DNA of 64,000 bases from Lachnospiraceae bacterium NK4A179 (GCA_000421045.1 ATWC01000011.1:20379-84378); one strand, 5' to 3'; shown: positions 35,508 to 45,194, counted from the stretch's first letter. A program made the numbers and translations. Notes: generated from the letters alone by a model not told the origin.

Positions 35508-36946
35508 ACATAGCAATGATAATTTACCTGCTTGGTCGCGTCATGCAGGTTGTGGGCGCTATGATGACAGCGCCGTTCATTGTTTCGCTGATCTACGGCG
35601 AAAGATCGGGACTGTATTTCCTGATCTGCGGAGTGCTGACTGTTACGGCAGGAACATTGCTTACTATCAAAAAGCCGGCTAAATCTGCCTTCTATGCAAA
35701 AGAAGGATTTGTTATGACTGCCCTTTCATGGGTACTGCTTTCGGCTTTGGGAGCACTTCCTCTTTATTTTTCCGGTGAGATACCATCATATACAGATGCG
35801 CTCTTTGAGTGCATATCAGGTTTTACCACAACGGGCGCATCAATAGTGCCTGTAGTTGAGGATCTTTCAAAGTCCGTGAATTTCTGGAGATGTTTTATCC
35901 AGCTGATCGGAGGTATGGGAGTTCTGGTATTCCTTCTTGCGCTCCTTCCGGTAACGGGCGCGCAGGATCTTTATATAATGAAGGCCGAGTCACCGGGACC
36001 TGATGTGGGCAAGCTTATGCCCAGAGTCAGACAGACAGCTTTCTATCTCTATATCATTTATTTCGCACTTACAGCAGCAATGGTCATAGCTCTTTTGATC
36101 GCGGGAATGCCGTTTTATGACAGTCTCTGTGCAGCGTTTGCAACGACAAGTACAGGCGGCTTTGGAATAAAAAATGCATCTTTGGGAGCCTATGATGCAA
36201 ATATACAGTATGTGGTCTCCGTGTTTCTTTTTTTCGCCGGGATAAACTATAACTTTTATTTCTATATCTGGATGAAGCGCGTCAAAGAAGCGATCAATAT
36301 CGAGGAAGTGAAAGCCTATACGGGTATCTTTGCCGCAGCGGTATTTTTCATTTCGATGTCGCTCATGATACGTGGTAATTATGATGCCGAGCCTGCTTTC
36401 AGATATGCGTTCTTTCAGGTCGGCTCGATCATGACTACTGCAGGTTTTTCTACCTTTGACTTTGACACATGGCCTGCTCTGGCCAGGGAAATACTCATCT
36501 TCCTTATGCTGATAGGCGGATGTGCCGGAAGTACCTGCGGCGGTGTAAAGATAAGCCGTGTGATTCTTTATCTTAAGATGCTCGGAAGGGAGATAATGGG
36601 GCTTTGTCATCCAAAGCTGGTTAAGACTATACGTATGGATGGCAAGAGGGTAGAAGATGATGTGCTCCGTTCATCTCTCGTATTCCTGGCTGCATACGCG
36701 ATAATATTTGTAGTATCGATACTTGTGATAAGTTTTGATGATTATGATTTCACGACCAACTTCACTGCTGTGGCTTCAGCACTCGGAAATATCGGTCCCG
36801 GATTTTCTCTTGTCGGACCTACAAGGAATTTCGCACATTTTTCGGTGCTTTCCAAATGCGTGCTCATGTTTGATATGCTTGCGGGACGTCTTGAGATATT
36901 CCCCATGCTGGTCATATTAACCCCTGCTACCTGGAAAAGAAAATGA
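35504..36946 (+). CDS. trkH: Trk potassium uptake channel TrkH
   Basis: The 480-residue membrane protein has the fourfold pore repeat of the Ktr/Trk family. Filter-like segments are visible at FECISGFTTTGAS, FATTSTGGFG, ...VGSIMTTAGFS and SALGNIGPGFS. The C-terminus RLEIFPMLVILTPATW is typical of TrkH. It takes up K+ together with TrkA. It overlaps the next gene by 4 nt. Confidence 0.95.
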   Translation: MNIAMIIYLLGRVMQVVGAMMTAPFIVSLIYGERSGLYFLICGVLTVTAGTLLTIKKPAKSAFYAKEGFVMTALSWVLLSALGALPLYFSGEIPSYTDALFECISGFTTTGASIVPVVEDLSKSVNFWRCFIQLIGGMGVLVFLLALLPVTGAQDLYIMKAESPGPDVGKLMPRVRQTAFYLYIIYFALTAAMVIALLIAGMPFYDSLCAAFATTSTGGFGIKNASLGAYDANIQYVVSVFLFFAGINYNFYFYIWMKRVKEAINIEEVKAYTGIFAAAVFFISMSLMIRGNYDAEPAFRYAFFQVGSIMTTAGFSTFDFDTWPALAREILIFLMLIGGCAGSTCGGVKISRVILYLKMLGREIMGLCHPKLVKTIRMDGKRVEDDVLRSSLVFLAAYAIIFVVSILVISFDDYDFTTNFTAVASALGNIGPGFSLVGPTRNFAHFSVLSKCVLMFDMLAGRLEIFPMLVILTPATWKRK

Positions 36947-38721
36947 CTGATAATAAAACTGAAAATAGAACTGAAAAGAAAAACAGACTTGCCTTAATAA
37001 TACCTCTTGTCATTGCGCTTGCAGCAATGTGCGCGGAGACAGTGAGGTGTTTTTACGGAATAGATATGGGTGATGAAAGCTTTTATGTAAGCGAATCACT
37101 TGGGCTTTTTCAGGGAATGATGCCTTTTGTCGAAAAGACAAATTCGGGAGTGGGAATGTCTTTTCTGCTTCTTCCCGTGATGTGGATCTATAGTATGTTT
37201 TCACCGGATCTTTCCGGCGTGATACTTGCGCTCAGACTCACTTTTATGGTATTTCGCTTTGCTGTATGGCTGACGATATTCCTGCTTCTTAAAAAGCATG
37301 TTCCCTCAGAAAGACTTATGTGGGCCATGCTTGTTCTTGCACCGTTTACCGGATCCTGTGGCACTTCGCCGGGACTGGCACTTAGCTACAATACTATCGG
37401 TGCGCTCTTCATGCTTTTATCGGGCGTGCTGCTTTACTGTGCGGTTAATGAAGAACAGGGCAGATCGTATGTTGCAAAGCTTGTTTCGGCAGGCTTTCTC
37501 TCAGGCATTGCCGTTTTTGCACATCCGCTGCAGGCCTTTACCGTTATAACGCTGATGACGGTACTCTTTATTTCGGAGAAAAAAGGCAGACGATTCAAGT
37601 CGGTATTGCTTTATGCGTCAGGAGGCATTGCCGAGATACTTATCGTTATGATCCCTGTGATGGCACAGAGCGGCCCCGATGCACTGTTAAAAGGTCTTGG
37701 AGCCTATGTTGGAAGAAAGGCCAGCATGAAGCGTGATACCATGGAAACGCTTGTGAGTATTAAAGCATTCTTCCTTAAGTTCTGGTTCTTTATGTGTGCT
37801 ACTTTTGGCGCGGCTGCTGTATTTTTCTTTGCGTTTAAAAAGAAATTAAGCCTTGAGATAAAAGATATATTCATGTGTGCGGCTGCTGCTTCGGCATTTG
37901 AAGGCACAGCTTTTGTCATGCTGCAGCCTTATAACGACATGGGAATGCCTGAACTGGGAGCAGCGGGAATGCTGTGCATGTTCTTTACCTTTTTCTTTGG
38001 TAAGAAGAACAGACTGGTTTATTTTGTATCACTCCCGTGTTTTATATTTATTCTTCTTGAGATATTTGTGGCAGCGACAGACAGACCGTCAAACCGTTTC
38101 GTATTTATGGTTCCTGCCGTATGGGTATTTGTACTGGTTCTCATAACGGCAGACAGAAAAATGCTGCTTCGTGCAGCCTGTGCTACGGCTGTCATGGCTC
38201 TGGTATGTGAACTCAGACAGTTCTTTGTGTTTCGAGATCTGGAGGAGGGGGCAAAGCTTGATACGAAAATGGGATCCGGACCATATGCGGGGCTGTATAC
38301 TTGCAAAGAAAAGGCAGACCAGATAAATGCGCTTCAGACCTACATAAAAGACAATACGGATCCCGGTGACAGGGTTGCTTTCAGGGATTCGTTTTCTGCC
38401 GGCTATCTTATGTCGGATGGTCTTGTGTGGGCCGATTCCACCTGGGATACATTGCACTATTTTGAAAATGCGAACGCAAACGACTACTGTATCTATCTGT
38501 TTGAGTTCTATCAAAGAACGGGAGCCATACCGGATACCGTCTTTTATGTTGAGAAGAGCAGGGCGACCAGTATAGATGATGATTCAGTGACCTATACTGA
38601 CTTTGTGAAGCAGTATTATGATGAGACCGGAAGCCGGGAATTTGAGGGCAGTATAAAGCGTATAAGGATTTTTACAAACAACGGGACCTTTGACGGCAAT
38701 CTCGAAAAATGGATGGAGTAA
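36943..38721 (+). CDS. Membrane glycosyltransferase-like protein (GT-C/PMT type)
   Basis: The 592-residue protein has about 11 membrane segments (residues ~17-430) and a ~160-residue C-terminal soluble domain outside. The first external loop holds GIDMGDESFY, similar to the acidic catalytic motif of GT39-like enzymes, and HPLQAF follows a later segment. Enzymes of this class use polyprenyl-phosphate sugars. The ATGA coupling to trkH is unexpected functionally. No acceptor can be proposed. Confidence 0.72.
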   Translation: MTDNKTENRTEKKNRLALIIPLVIALAAMCAETVRCFYGIDMGDESFYVSESLGLFQGMMPFVEKTNSGVGMSFLLLPVMWIYSMFSPDLSGVILALRLTFMVFRFAVWLTIFLLLKKHVPSERLMWAMLVLAPFTGSCGTSPGLALSYNTIGALFMLLSGVLLYCAVNEEQGRSYVAKLVSAGFLSGIAVFAHPLQAFTVITLMTVLFISEKKGRRFKSVLLYASGGIAEILIVMIPVMAQSGPDALLKGLGAYVGRKASMKRDTMETLVSIKAFFLKFWFFMCATFGAAAVFFFAFKKKLSLEIKDIFMCAAAASAFEGTAFVMLQPYNDMGMPELGAAGMLCMFFTFFFGKKNRLVYFVSLPCFIFILLEIFVAATDRPSNRFVFMVPAVWVFVLVLITADRKMLLRAACATAVMALVCELRQFFVFRDLEEGAKLDTKMGSGPYAGLYTCKEKADQINALQTYIKDNTDPGDRVAFRDSFSAGYLMSDGLVWADSTWDTLHYFENANANDYCIYLFEFYQRTGAIPDTVFYVEKSRATSIDDDSVTYTDFVKQYYDETGSREFEGSIKRIRIFTNNGTFDGNLEKWME

Positions 38722-38798
38722 AAGCGGTTTTTATGCTATTATTGTAAGCGGGGTTTTAGCCTTTTACAGTTTCAGGCAGCGAAAGGAGACGGGGGTTT

Positions 38799-40028
38799 AT
38801 GTTAGCTACACTGATACCTCTTTTTGATCATGATATGAATGTCTGCGCCTATTCGATATTTGCGCAGAAGGAAAATTTCCTTCTCAATCCGCGCATGCTC
38901 GGTGTAGGACGTTTTGACGGTGCTTCAAATATAGAGGGTATGGAGATCGTTGAGAGCATGGGACTTGATACGGTTTCCGGTGATAAGGCAGTATTCATTG
39001 AAATGAACAGCATTTCGCTGTTTTCTGATATAGCTTCCCAGTGCGATGTCCCTCATGATAAGCAGGTGCTTCTCATAGACAAGGATGTTCCCGCAGAGGA
39101 GCGATACATTGAAAGGATCAGAAGTCTCAGGAAAGAGCATTACAGACTTGCCATCCGAAAACTTCCGGTGAGCATGTTTGAAAGCTATAAGGAGATCCTT
39201 AAACTCGTCGATTACGTTTTCCTCAATCACAAGAAGATAGATATCACCAAGGCAAAGGTATACTTCTCAAGGATGTATCCCAATGTGAAGCTGGTGGCTG
39301 TTAATGTTAATACAAAAGAGGAATTTGAGGTCCTCAAGGAAGGTGGCGGCTACGATCTTTATGAGGGTGAGTTCTTCAGGACTCCCGTAAAGCATGGTGA
39401 GGAAGAGATCGCTCCTATAAAGACAAATTATCTGGAGCTGCTCAATATAGTAAATGATATTGATTTTGATCTGACCGATGCGGCTGATGTTATAGGTCGC
39501 GATCCCGCGCTTGTCATTTCGCTTCTTGAAATGGTAAATCGCATGACTGTAAATTCCGGCATAAATTCGGTTCGCCATGCTGCTGCAATGTTAGGCCAGA
39601 GAGAACTCAAAAAGTGGATCAACACCGCAGTGACCAAGGAACTTTGTGCTGATAAGCCCAGTGAGATACTGAGGACTTCTCTTATCAGAGCGCGTTTTGC
39701 AGAAAATCTTGCACCGGTATTTCAGATGGGTGGTCTTTCGTCAGAGCTTTTCCTGATGGGGCTTTTCTCAGTTCTCGATGTTATACTTGAAAAGCCTATG
39801 TCTGAAGCCCTTGACAGAGTCAAGATTTCAAAAGATATCAGACAGGCACTTATTGATCGTGATGGCCAGTTTGCTCCTGTATATGATTTTGTACTTCAGT
39901 ATGAGGGGGCTTCATGGCAGGAAGTTTCAAGACAGATGGTCATTGCAGGCATTGAGGAAGATACGATCTACAAGGCATATATTGATGCGCTCCGCTGGTA
40001 CAAGGAGCTTTTCAATCTCGGAAAATAA
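38799..40028 (+). CDS. HDOD-domain signalling protein with degenerate EAL-like domain (YuxH type)
   Basis: The 409-residue protein has an N-terminal domain similar to EAL domains of YuxH proteins but without the EAL catalytic motif (residues ~1-200), then an HDOD domain (residues ~205-400; ADVIGRDPALVISLLEMVN, INSVRHAAAMLGQRELKKWI). Such proteins act in signalling, often around c-di-GMP or motility, without being active phosphodiesterases. SD AAAGGAGAC is before the ATG. Transcribed alone; terminator at 40056-40081. Confidence 0.88.
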   Translation: MLATLIPLFDHDMNVCAYSIFAQKENFLLNPRMLGVGRFDGASNIEGMEIVESMGLDTVSGDKAVFIEMNSISLFSDIASQCDVPHDKQVLLIDKDVPAEERYIERIRSLRKEHYRLAIRKLPVSMFESYKEILKLVDYVFLNHKKIDITKAKVYFSRMYPNVKLVAVNVNTKEEFEVLKEGGGYDLYEGEFFRTPVKHGEEEIAPIKTNYLELLNIVNDIDFDLTDAADVIGRDPALVISLLEMVNRMTVNSGINSVRHAAAMLGQRELKKWINTAVTKELCADKPSEILRTSLIRARFAENLAPVFQMGGLSSELFLMGLFSVLDVILEKPMSEALDRVKISKDIRQALIDRDGQFAPVYDFVLQYEGASWQEVSRQMVIAGIEEDTIYKAYIDALRWYKELFNLGK

Positions 40029-40055
40029 TAAAAGAAAATTTAAACGGAGTAACTT

Positions 40056-40081
40056 AAAAGCCGGCCGGCGTGCCGGCTTTT
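40056..40081 (+). terminator. Hairpin after the HDOD gene
   Basis: AAAAGCCGGC (40056-40065) and GCCGGCTTTT (40072-40081), perfect 10 bp, short T run. It is 10 nt before the next ATG; a GGAG at 40046-40049 lies before it. Confidence 0.75.
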
Positions 40082-40091
40082 GATTTAATAG

Positions 40092-41048
40092 ATGAAAAAG
40101 ATCATGACCTGGAGCGCGGCACGGGCAAAATGTGCAATGCGCGATAAACTGCATATGTTTGATCACAGGAAGAGCTACGGAGGAAGAACCAACGTTGATT
40201 CGCAGACCGGAGCTGATGAACTTGCGCGTCTGATAGAAAGCGGAAAGCCTTTTCTTGCCGGCCGTCTCGGGCAATTTGAGACTGCAGCTATGCATATGTT
40301 TGAGTTTGAACGAAAGAGCGGTTATCAGAAGATAATGGACCAGCTCTATGACTGCGCCGGGTTTTTCCCTAATGACATAAGCCTCGGAAAAAGATTTCTG
40401 CAGGTGAGCCTGGAGGCATTTGAGAACTGTGATATCTATGCCTGCAATCAGGTCTTTCCGGAGGAATATTTTATTAAAAACTATCTTCCTAAGGATTCGA
40501 TGATCGTACGCAGCATCAGGATATTTGAAAATCATAGATTTGAACGTCCCTGGAGTGCTGCGCTTAAGGGGAAGAAGGTTCTTGTGGTCACATCATTTCC
40601 CGATACTGTAAAGAGGCAGTATATCAACAGGGAACTGCTCTTTCCTGATACGGACATACTTCCGGAGTTTGATCTGCAGGTATACAAACCTCTTATGACA
40701 ATAGGCAATATGAGGGATGATCGGTTTAACGACTGGTTCGAGGCACTTGAATTTATGAAAAAGGAAGTGCTTGAGCTGGATTTTGATGTGGCGCTTGTGG
40801 CATGCGGAGCCTACGGATTGCCGCTTGCTTCGGCGATAAAGAACAGCGGAAGGGGCGCGGTCCAGATGGGAGGCGTGCTTCAGCTCCTGTTCGGAATAAT
40901 AGGTAAACGCTGGGACGGCTCGCGTTTCGGCGGAAAGGAACAGATGGACCCGTATCTTAAAAGATATTACAGTGATGCGTGGACATATCCTCTGGAAAAA
41001 AAACCTGCGGAGGCTATGAAAGTTGAGTATGGACCATACTGGAAATAA
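40092..41048 (+). CDS. GT-D fold glycosyltransferase-like protein
   Basis: The 318-residue soluble protein has FLAGRLGQFETAAM near residue 55, the LRG/GRLGxxE type motif of GT-D proteins, and VQMGGVLQLLFGIIGKRWDG near residue 255, a hallmark of the family. GT-D enzymes transfer sugars onto protein or polymer acceptors. No clear SD precedes ATG 40092; the second Met at 40104 is an alternative. It overlaps the channel gene by 20 nt. Confidence 0.72.
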   Translation: MKKIMTWSAARAKCAMRDKLHMFDHRKSYGGRTNVDSQTGADELARLIESGKPFLAGRLGQFETAAMHMFEFERKSGYQKIMDQLYDCAGFFPNDISLGKRFLQVSLEAFENCDIYACNQVFPEEYFIKNYLPKDSMIVRSIRIFENHRFERPWSAALKGKKVLVVTSFPDTVKRQYINRELLFPDTDILPEFDLQVYKPLMTIGNMRDDRFNDWFEALEFMKKEVLELDFDVALVACGAYGLPLASAIKNSGRGAVQMGGVLQLLFGIIGKRWDGSRFGGKEQMDPYLKRYYSDAWTYPLEKKPAEAMKVEYGPYWK

Positions 41049-42267
41049 AAAGAAGAATAAGAGGATGGAAGGCGCATGGAAGGGTGAACCCCGAAAACTC
41101 GCGCTTTTCAGACACCGTGTATTTAATATCATAGAAGTGGGCTATAACGAAGATTTTATAGGCCGCGGCTATGATGTGGTGAATCTTGTTGCCATAGTCG
41201 TGAATATTGTGATCTCTATACTGCTTACGTTTGACAGTATTGTCGAAAGGTACAGCGGGATCTTATATGCTGTTGAGGCTGTGACGGTTGCATTTTTTGC
41301 GTTTGATTATCTTCTCAGACTTATCACTTCGTCATTTCTTTTTCCGGAGAAAAAGCCTTTAGTCGCACTTTTCAGATATATGATCAGTTTCAACGGTATA
41401 GTGGATATCTTATCATTCCTGCCTTATTATCTGCCTGTGTTCTTTCCGGCGGGGGCGGTTGCATTCCGTATGTTCCGCGTGATGAGGATATTCAGGATAT
41501 TCAGGATAAATGCATATTATGATTCGCTTAATGTCATAACGGATGTTATTAAGAGCAAGGCTAAACAGCTTCTTTCTTCAATGTTTGTGCTGCTGATGCT
41601 TATGCTTGCCGCATCCCTGTGTATGTACAGCGTTGAACATCCGGCTCAGCCTGAGGTGTTTAAAAATGCTCTTTCCGGTGTCTGGTGGGCATCAGCTACA
41701 CTGCTTACTGTGGGATATGGCGATATTTATCCCATAACGGCTGCCGGCAAAGTGCTCGGTACTATCATTACTTTTCTGGGAGTCGGGGTTGCGGCTATCC
41801 CGACCGGTATCATTTCCGCTGGTTTTGTCGAGCAGTACTCAAAACTGCAGGGCATGGGCAGAAGTGATGGTGTGCTTCAGTTTATCCGTGTGAGGATAGA
41901 GGAGAAAGATGAGTGGGCAGGCAGGAAGATCGCTGCACTGGATCTACCGGAAGGTGTTATAGTTGCAGCGGTTTTAAGAAATGGAGAGATGCAGGTCCCG
42001 AGAGGAGATATCGTTATCCAAAAAGGTGATATACTTGTGCTTGGAGCCGAGGCATATAATGACGGTTTTGAGGTGACACTTAATGAAGTGAAGCTGGATG
42101 CCGCACATGAATGGTCCGGACAGAAAATAAAGGATCTGGATATATCAAGACAGAGTTTTATAGTTTCAGTAAAGAGGCGCGGCAAAGCGCTGGTTCCGGG
42201 AGGGGATCTGAAGCTTCTTTCCGGAGATATTGTTATAATGTATACGAAAAAGAATAAACTGATCTAA
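41029..42267 (+). CDS. Voltage-gated-type potassium channel with two TrkA-C domains
   Basis: Starting at ATG 41029 the protein has 412 residues. Six membrane segments: S4 is RMFRVMRIFRIFRI with regularly spaced arginines, and the pore has TVGYGD, the K+ selectivity filter (residues ~223-228). The C-terminal half carries two RCK_C/TrkA-C domains (LPEGVIVAAVLRNGE..., ...LDISRQSFIVSVKRRGK). Start could also be TTG 41023 or ATG 41065. It overlaps the GT-D gene. Confidence 0.9.
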   Translation: MDHTGNKKKNKRMEGAWKGEPRKLALFRHRVFNIIEVGYNEDFIGRGYDVVNLVAIVVNIVISILLTFDSIVERYSGILYAVEAVTVAFFAFDYLLRLITSSFLFPEKKPLVALFRYMISFNGIVDILSFLPYYLPVFFPAGAVAFRMFRVMRIFRIFRINAYYDSLNVITDVIKSKAKQLLSSMFVLLMLMLAASLCMYSVEHPAQPEVFKNALSGVWWASATLLTVGYGDIYPITAAGKVLGTIITFLGVGVAAIPTGIISAGFVEQYSKLQGMGRSDGVLQFIRVRIEEKDEWAGRKIAALDLPEGVIVAAVLRNGEMQVPRGDIVIQKGDILVLGAEAYNDGFEVTLNEVKLDAAHEWSGQKIKDLDISRQSFIVSVKRRGKALVPGGDLKLLSGDIVIMYTKKNKLI

Positions 42268-42276
42268 GGAGGTTTT

Positions 42277-43293
42277 ATGGCAATACTTGTAACAGGTGGC
42301 TGCGGTTTTATCGGAAGCCATACAGTGGTTGAACTTCTGAATGCCGGAAAGGAAGTTATTGTTATAGATAATCTGGACAACTCTTCTGAAAAGTCTCTGG
42401 AGAGAGTTAAAGAGATAACAGGTAAGGATGTTGTTTTTTATAAGCTTGATATAAGGGATAGAGAAGGGCTTGAAAAACTTTTTTCTGAAAGAAGTGATAT
42501 AGAGGGATGCATTCATTTTGCAGGAAAGAAGGCAGTCGGCGAATCCGTGCAGCTTCCGTGGGAATATTATGAGAACAATATAGGGGGAACACTCACTCTT
42601 ATCGATGTGATGAGAAAACACAATGTGAAGAACATTATATTCTCATCTTCTTCGACCGTATACGGAGATCCGGACAGTATACCTGTCACAGAGGAGAGTC
42701 CTGTTAAGAAGTGCACAAATCCTTACGGCTCGACCAAGGCCATGCAGGAGACGATATTTACCGATATATGGAATGCAGATAAAGAATGGAACATCGTCCT
42801 TCTCAGATATTTCAATCCTATCGGAGCCCACCAAAGCGGAAAGATAGGTGAAGATCCGAACGGCATTCCTAACAACCTCATGCCTTATATCACGCAGGTG
42901 GCGGTCGGCAAGCTGGAGTGTCTGCAGATATTCGGTGACGACTATTCAACTCCCGACGGAACCGGTGTCAGAGACTATATTCATGTAGTAGACCTTGCAA
43001 AGGGACATGTGAAAGCACTTAAAAAGTTTGATGAAAAGGGCGGACTTTCCGTTTACAATCTCGGTACCGGAAAGGGAAACAGTGTGCTTGAGGTGGTGAA
43101 GAGCTTTGAAGAGGTGAATGGCATTAAGATCCCTTACAAGATCGTAGCCAGACGCCCGGGTGACATTGCGGCGAACTGGTGCGATGCCTCAAAGGCAGAG
43201 AGGGAGCTTGGCTGGAAGGCTGAATATGATATAAAGGATATGTGTCGGGACAGCTGGCGTTGGCAACAGATGAATCCGAACGGATACAGGTAA
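42277..43293 (+). CDS. galE: UDP-glucose 4-epimerase
   Basis: The 338-residue short-chain dehydrogenase-type enzyme has NAD-binding [17 protein letters not shown], active-site SSSSTVYG and YGSTK (Tyr and Lys of the catalytic pair), RYFNPIGAH and the C-terminal [21 protein letters not shown]. It interconverts UDP-glucose and UDP-galactose for surface sugars or galactose use. Strong SD AAGGAGG. 9 nt after the channel gene, so probably co-transcribed. Confidence 0.96.
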   Translation: MAILVTGGCGFIGSHTVVELLNAGKEVIVIDNLDNSSEKSLERVKEITGKDVVFYKLDIRDREGLEKLFSERSDIEGCIHFAGKKAVGESVQLPWEYYENNIGGTLTLIDVMRKHNVKNIIFSSSSTVYGDPDSIPVTEESPVKKCTNPYGSTKAMQETIFTDIWNADKEWNIVLLRYFNPIGAHQSGKIGEDPNGIPNNLMPYITQVAVGKLECLQIFGDDYSTPDGTGVRDYIHVVDLAKGHVKALKKFDEKGGLSVYNLGTGKGNSVLEVVKSFEEVNGIKIPYKIVARRPGDIAANWCDASKAERELGWKAEYDIKDMCRDSWRWQQMNPNGYR

Positions 43294-43300
43294 TATAATG

Positions 43301-43335
43301 AGCCGGGCAGGGTAAAACCTCCCGGCTTCTATATT
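43301..43335 (+). terminator. Probable terminator after galE
   Basis: AGCCGGG (43301-43307) and CCCGGCT (43321-43327) with inner AGG/CCT pairs; the T-rich tail is weak (TCTATATTTAG). Confidence 0.6.
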
Positions 43336-43447
43336 TAGTTCTTAAAGCCTGAAATTTACATAAGATCAAGGTATCTACAGAATGTGGATATTTATTAAAA
43401 AAAGCACAAAATCTATTAAAAAAGCTACCAATTTTTGCAAATAAGTG

Positions 43448-43536
43448 TATAATTAGGACCGTGGCGTGTTTTTTCAATACCACTATATGTAGTTTTACAT
43501 ATGAGGGGCTTACCTACCGGCTTTTATTATGGCCGG
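43448..43536 (+). promoter_or_regulatory. Promoter and 5' UTR of the PolC-like gene
   Basis: TATAAT at 43448-43453 with a poor -35 (CTACCA at 43425-43430, 17-nt spacer). The ~95-nt leader has a hairpin CCGGC (43517-43521)/GCCGG (43532-43536) just before the SD GGGAGA at 43545-43550. The rest of the galE gap (43336-43447) is A/T-rich without a recognisable element. Confidence 0.5.
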
Positions 43537-43556
43537 GACATGGCGGGAGAGTTTGT

Positions 43557-44162
43557 GTGAGAAACAGAGGATATAGATTTATCATCAGGGATCTGGGATT
43601 TGACAGAGGATGTGCTGCTATGTGCATCAATTCAACCTGGATCAATGAACTGCTTAAGGATCATGGTGTTGATCCTGTCATTTTCAGAAAACTCAAATGG
43701 AATGATCTGGCTGCAGTATGCAAATCAGGCAGGGGCAGGCAGATATTTGAGGATCTGAAGCCTAAGAATTTCTGGCAGATGTGCGATGTCGTATCGCTTA
43801 TGTATGTCAAATACGATTCCGTTGGAAACGGTCAGGCATACAGAAAACGCTGGTTCAAACAGTATCCCATTTTAGTTGAGGAAGATATCTACGAGTTCCT
43901 TCTGGAAGAGGGCTTCAGCCAGGAAGAGGCTATGGAGCTTACTGTATTTTACAAGGATCATCCGGAGAAAAAGTATCGTAAGGATGTCAGGGATATGCTT
44001 GAGCTTTATGATGTGCCGGATGATATAAGCAGTGTTATACTCGACGCCGGCAGGCTTCCTGCCAGAGAAAACATGATCAGGGAACTGATGAAGCTTATAA
44101 GGCTTGCCGCGGGGGTTTACGTGGAACAGTCAGTTTACAGGGAGAGCAAAGAAGTCTGTTAG
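43557..44162 (+). CDS. Free-standing protein resembling the PolC fingers region
   Basis: Start chosen at GTG 43557 (SD GGGAGA, 6 nt spacing), giving 201 aa; a GTG at 43461 lacks an SD. Several stretches follow the order of the C-family DNA polymerase III alpha of PolC type: GRQIFEDLKPKNFWQMC (compare the TKPSTFAEL region), then EEDIYEFLLEEGFSQEEAM (compare DDIMVYLIYKGLEPKLAF), then YDVPDDISSVILDAG (compare NDVPDWYIDSCKRI). No catalytic Asp motif is present, so it cannot be a polymerase. It is followed after 9 nt by two acidic membrane proteins. The relationship is read by eye. Confidence 0.62.
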   Translation: MRNRGYRFIIRDLGFDRGCAAMCINSTWINELLKDHGVDPVIFRKLKWNDLAAVCKSGRGRQIFEDLKPKNFWQMCDVVSLMYVKYDSVGNGQAYRKRWFKQYPILVEEDIYEFLLEEGFSQEEAMELTVFYKDHPEKKYRKDVRDMLELYDVPDDISSVILDAGRLPARENMIRELMKLIRLAAGVYVEQSVYRESKEVC

Positions 44163-44171
44163 GAGAAAAAT

Positions 44172-44570
44172 ATGAATAAGATAGTGGCATACATTATCTC
44201 AGGCGTATGCGTAGTCCTCGTGATCGCTTCTGTTATTACATGTGTTGTGACCAATGAGGATTATGTTTCTGCAAACGAAGAGATCAAAGAAGAGCAGGAG
44301 TATCTTAAAGAACTTGAAAACGATGCCAAGGAGGAAGCTGAAGAGATCAAGGCAGAAATGACTGAGATGCAGGCGTCAATAGATAATTATAAATTAAGCA
44401 CTGTATCACAGGATGAAATAAACAAAGAGCTTGAAGCTAAGGTCGCTGAACTGTACGACCAGGAAACTGTAGATGATATCAGAGCAGCCTATTATGATGA
44501 CGGCGATACTGAAGATGCAGACGAGTCTACAGATGATAGCACCGCTGAAGAGACAACAGAAGGAGAGTGA
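44172..44570 (+). CDS. Membrane-anchored coiled-coil protein with acidic tail
   Basis: The 132-residue protein has a single membrane segment (residues ~5-26), a highly charged coiled coil (residues ~35-95; EEIKEEQEYLKELENDAKEE) and an Asp/Glu/Thr-rich tail. I do not recognise the family; the shape recalls small divisome proteins such as DivIC/FtsL but no motif supports that. SD AGGAGAAAA. It shares architecture with the next gene, 6 nt downstream. Confidence 0.72.
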   Translation: MNKIVAYIISGVCVVLVIASVITCVVTNEDYVSANEEIKEEQEYLKELENDAKEEAEEIKAEMTEMQASIDNYKLSTVSQDEINKELEAKVAELYDQETVDDIRAAYYDDGDTEDADESTDDSTAEETTEGE

Positions 44571-44576
44571 TAGGAT

Positions 44577-45194
44577 ATGAAGCTTGAGAATCTTAAAAAG
44601 CCGCATATCATCATTCTTGCAGTATGTGCGGTACTTGCATTGATCTCTGTAATATTTACCGGGGTCAGACTTTACAAGATAAACTTCCTTGATTCCGAAC
44701 TTGAAAAGCTTTACGCAAAAGAAGAGGAATATGAGAATCAGGCATTATGGGACGAATATGATGCTCTTTCGGAAGCTGCCGATGATGCTGAATTTGCATA
44801 TGATAATGCCGTTGATTACGGTGATGAGCTTCAGTCATACATCGATGACTATGATGTTTTTGAAGAAGATGAAGATGACGAGGAAGATGATGAGGATGAG
44901 ATAGTACCTGATGCCAAAGATCTTCCTTCCGTAAATCTTAACGATTACGATGATACGGATGCTGACGATGAAGATGATGCAGACGTTGAAGATGATACCG
45001 ACATAGAAGATGATACTGATGTTGATGATTCGGAAGATGACTCCGATTCTGAAGATCAGGATCCGAACATGCCAAGCGGAGTCCTTGATTATGATGATGA
45101 AGGTTGGTGGGATCTTGAAGGTGAGTATCACTGGCTTGAAGAGGAAGGTACACCCTCATGGTGGGGAAGCGTTTCTCACGATGAAGACGATTAA
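44577..45194 (+). CDS. Membrane-anchored protein with long Asp/Glu repeat
   Basis: The 205-residue protein has one membrane segment (residues ~11-32), a coiled coil to ~85, then a stretch of ~80 residues that is mostly Asp and Glu with a DDTDxEDD-like repeat. The tail is Trp-rich (GWWDLEG, HWLEEEG, SWWGS). The underlying DNA is a degenerate repeat of GAAGATGATACYGA units. The location of the acidic domain (outside if the N-terminus is inside) suggests a cation or wall-polymer role; function unknown. Last gene of the operon. Confidence 0.72.
   Translation: MKLENLKKPHIIILAVCAVLALISVIFTGVRLYKINFLDSELEKLYAKEEEYENQALWDEYDALSEAADDAEFAYDNAVDYGDELQSYIDDYDVFEEDEDDEEDDEDEIVPDAKDLPSVNLNDYDDTDADDEDDADVEDDTDIEDDTDVDDSEDDSDSEDQDPNMPSGVLDYDDEGWWDLEGEYHWLEEEGTPSWWGSVSHDEDD

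Noticed and set aside
43461..43556. Longer start (GTG 43461) of the PolC-like gene
   Set aside because: Lies at the predicted transcription start with no SD; the residues are not conserved-looking.
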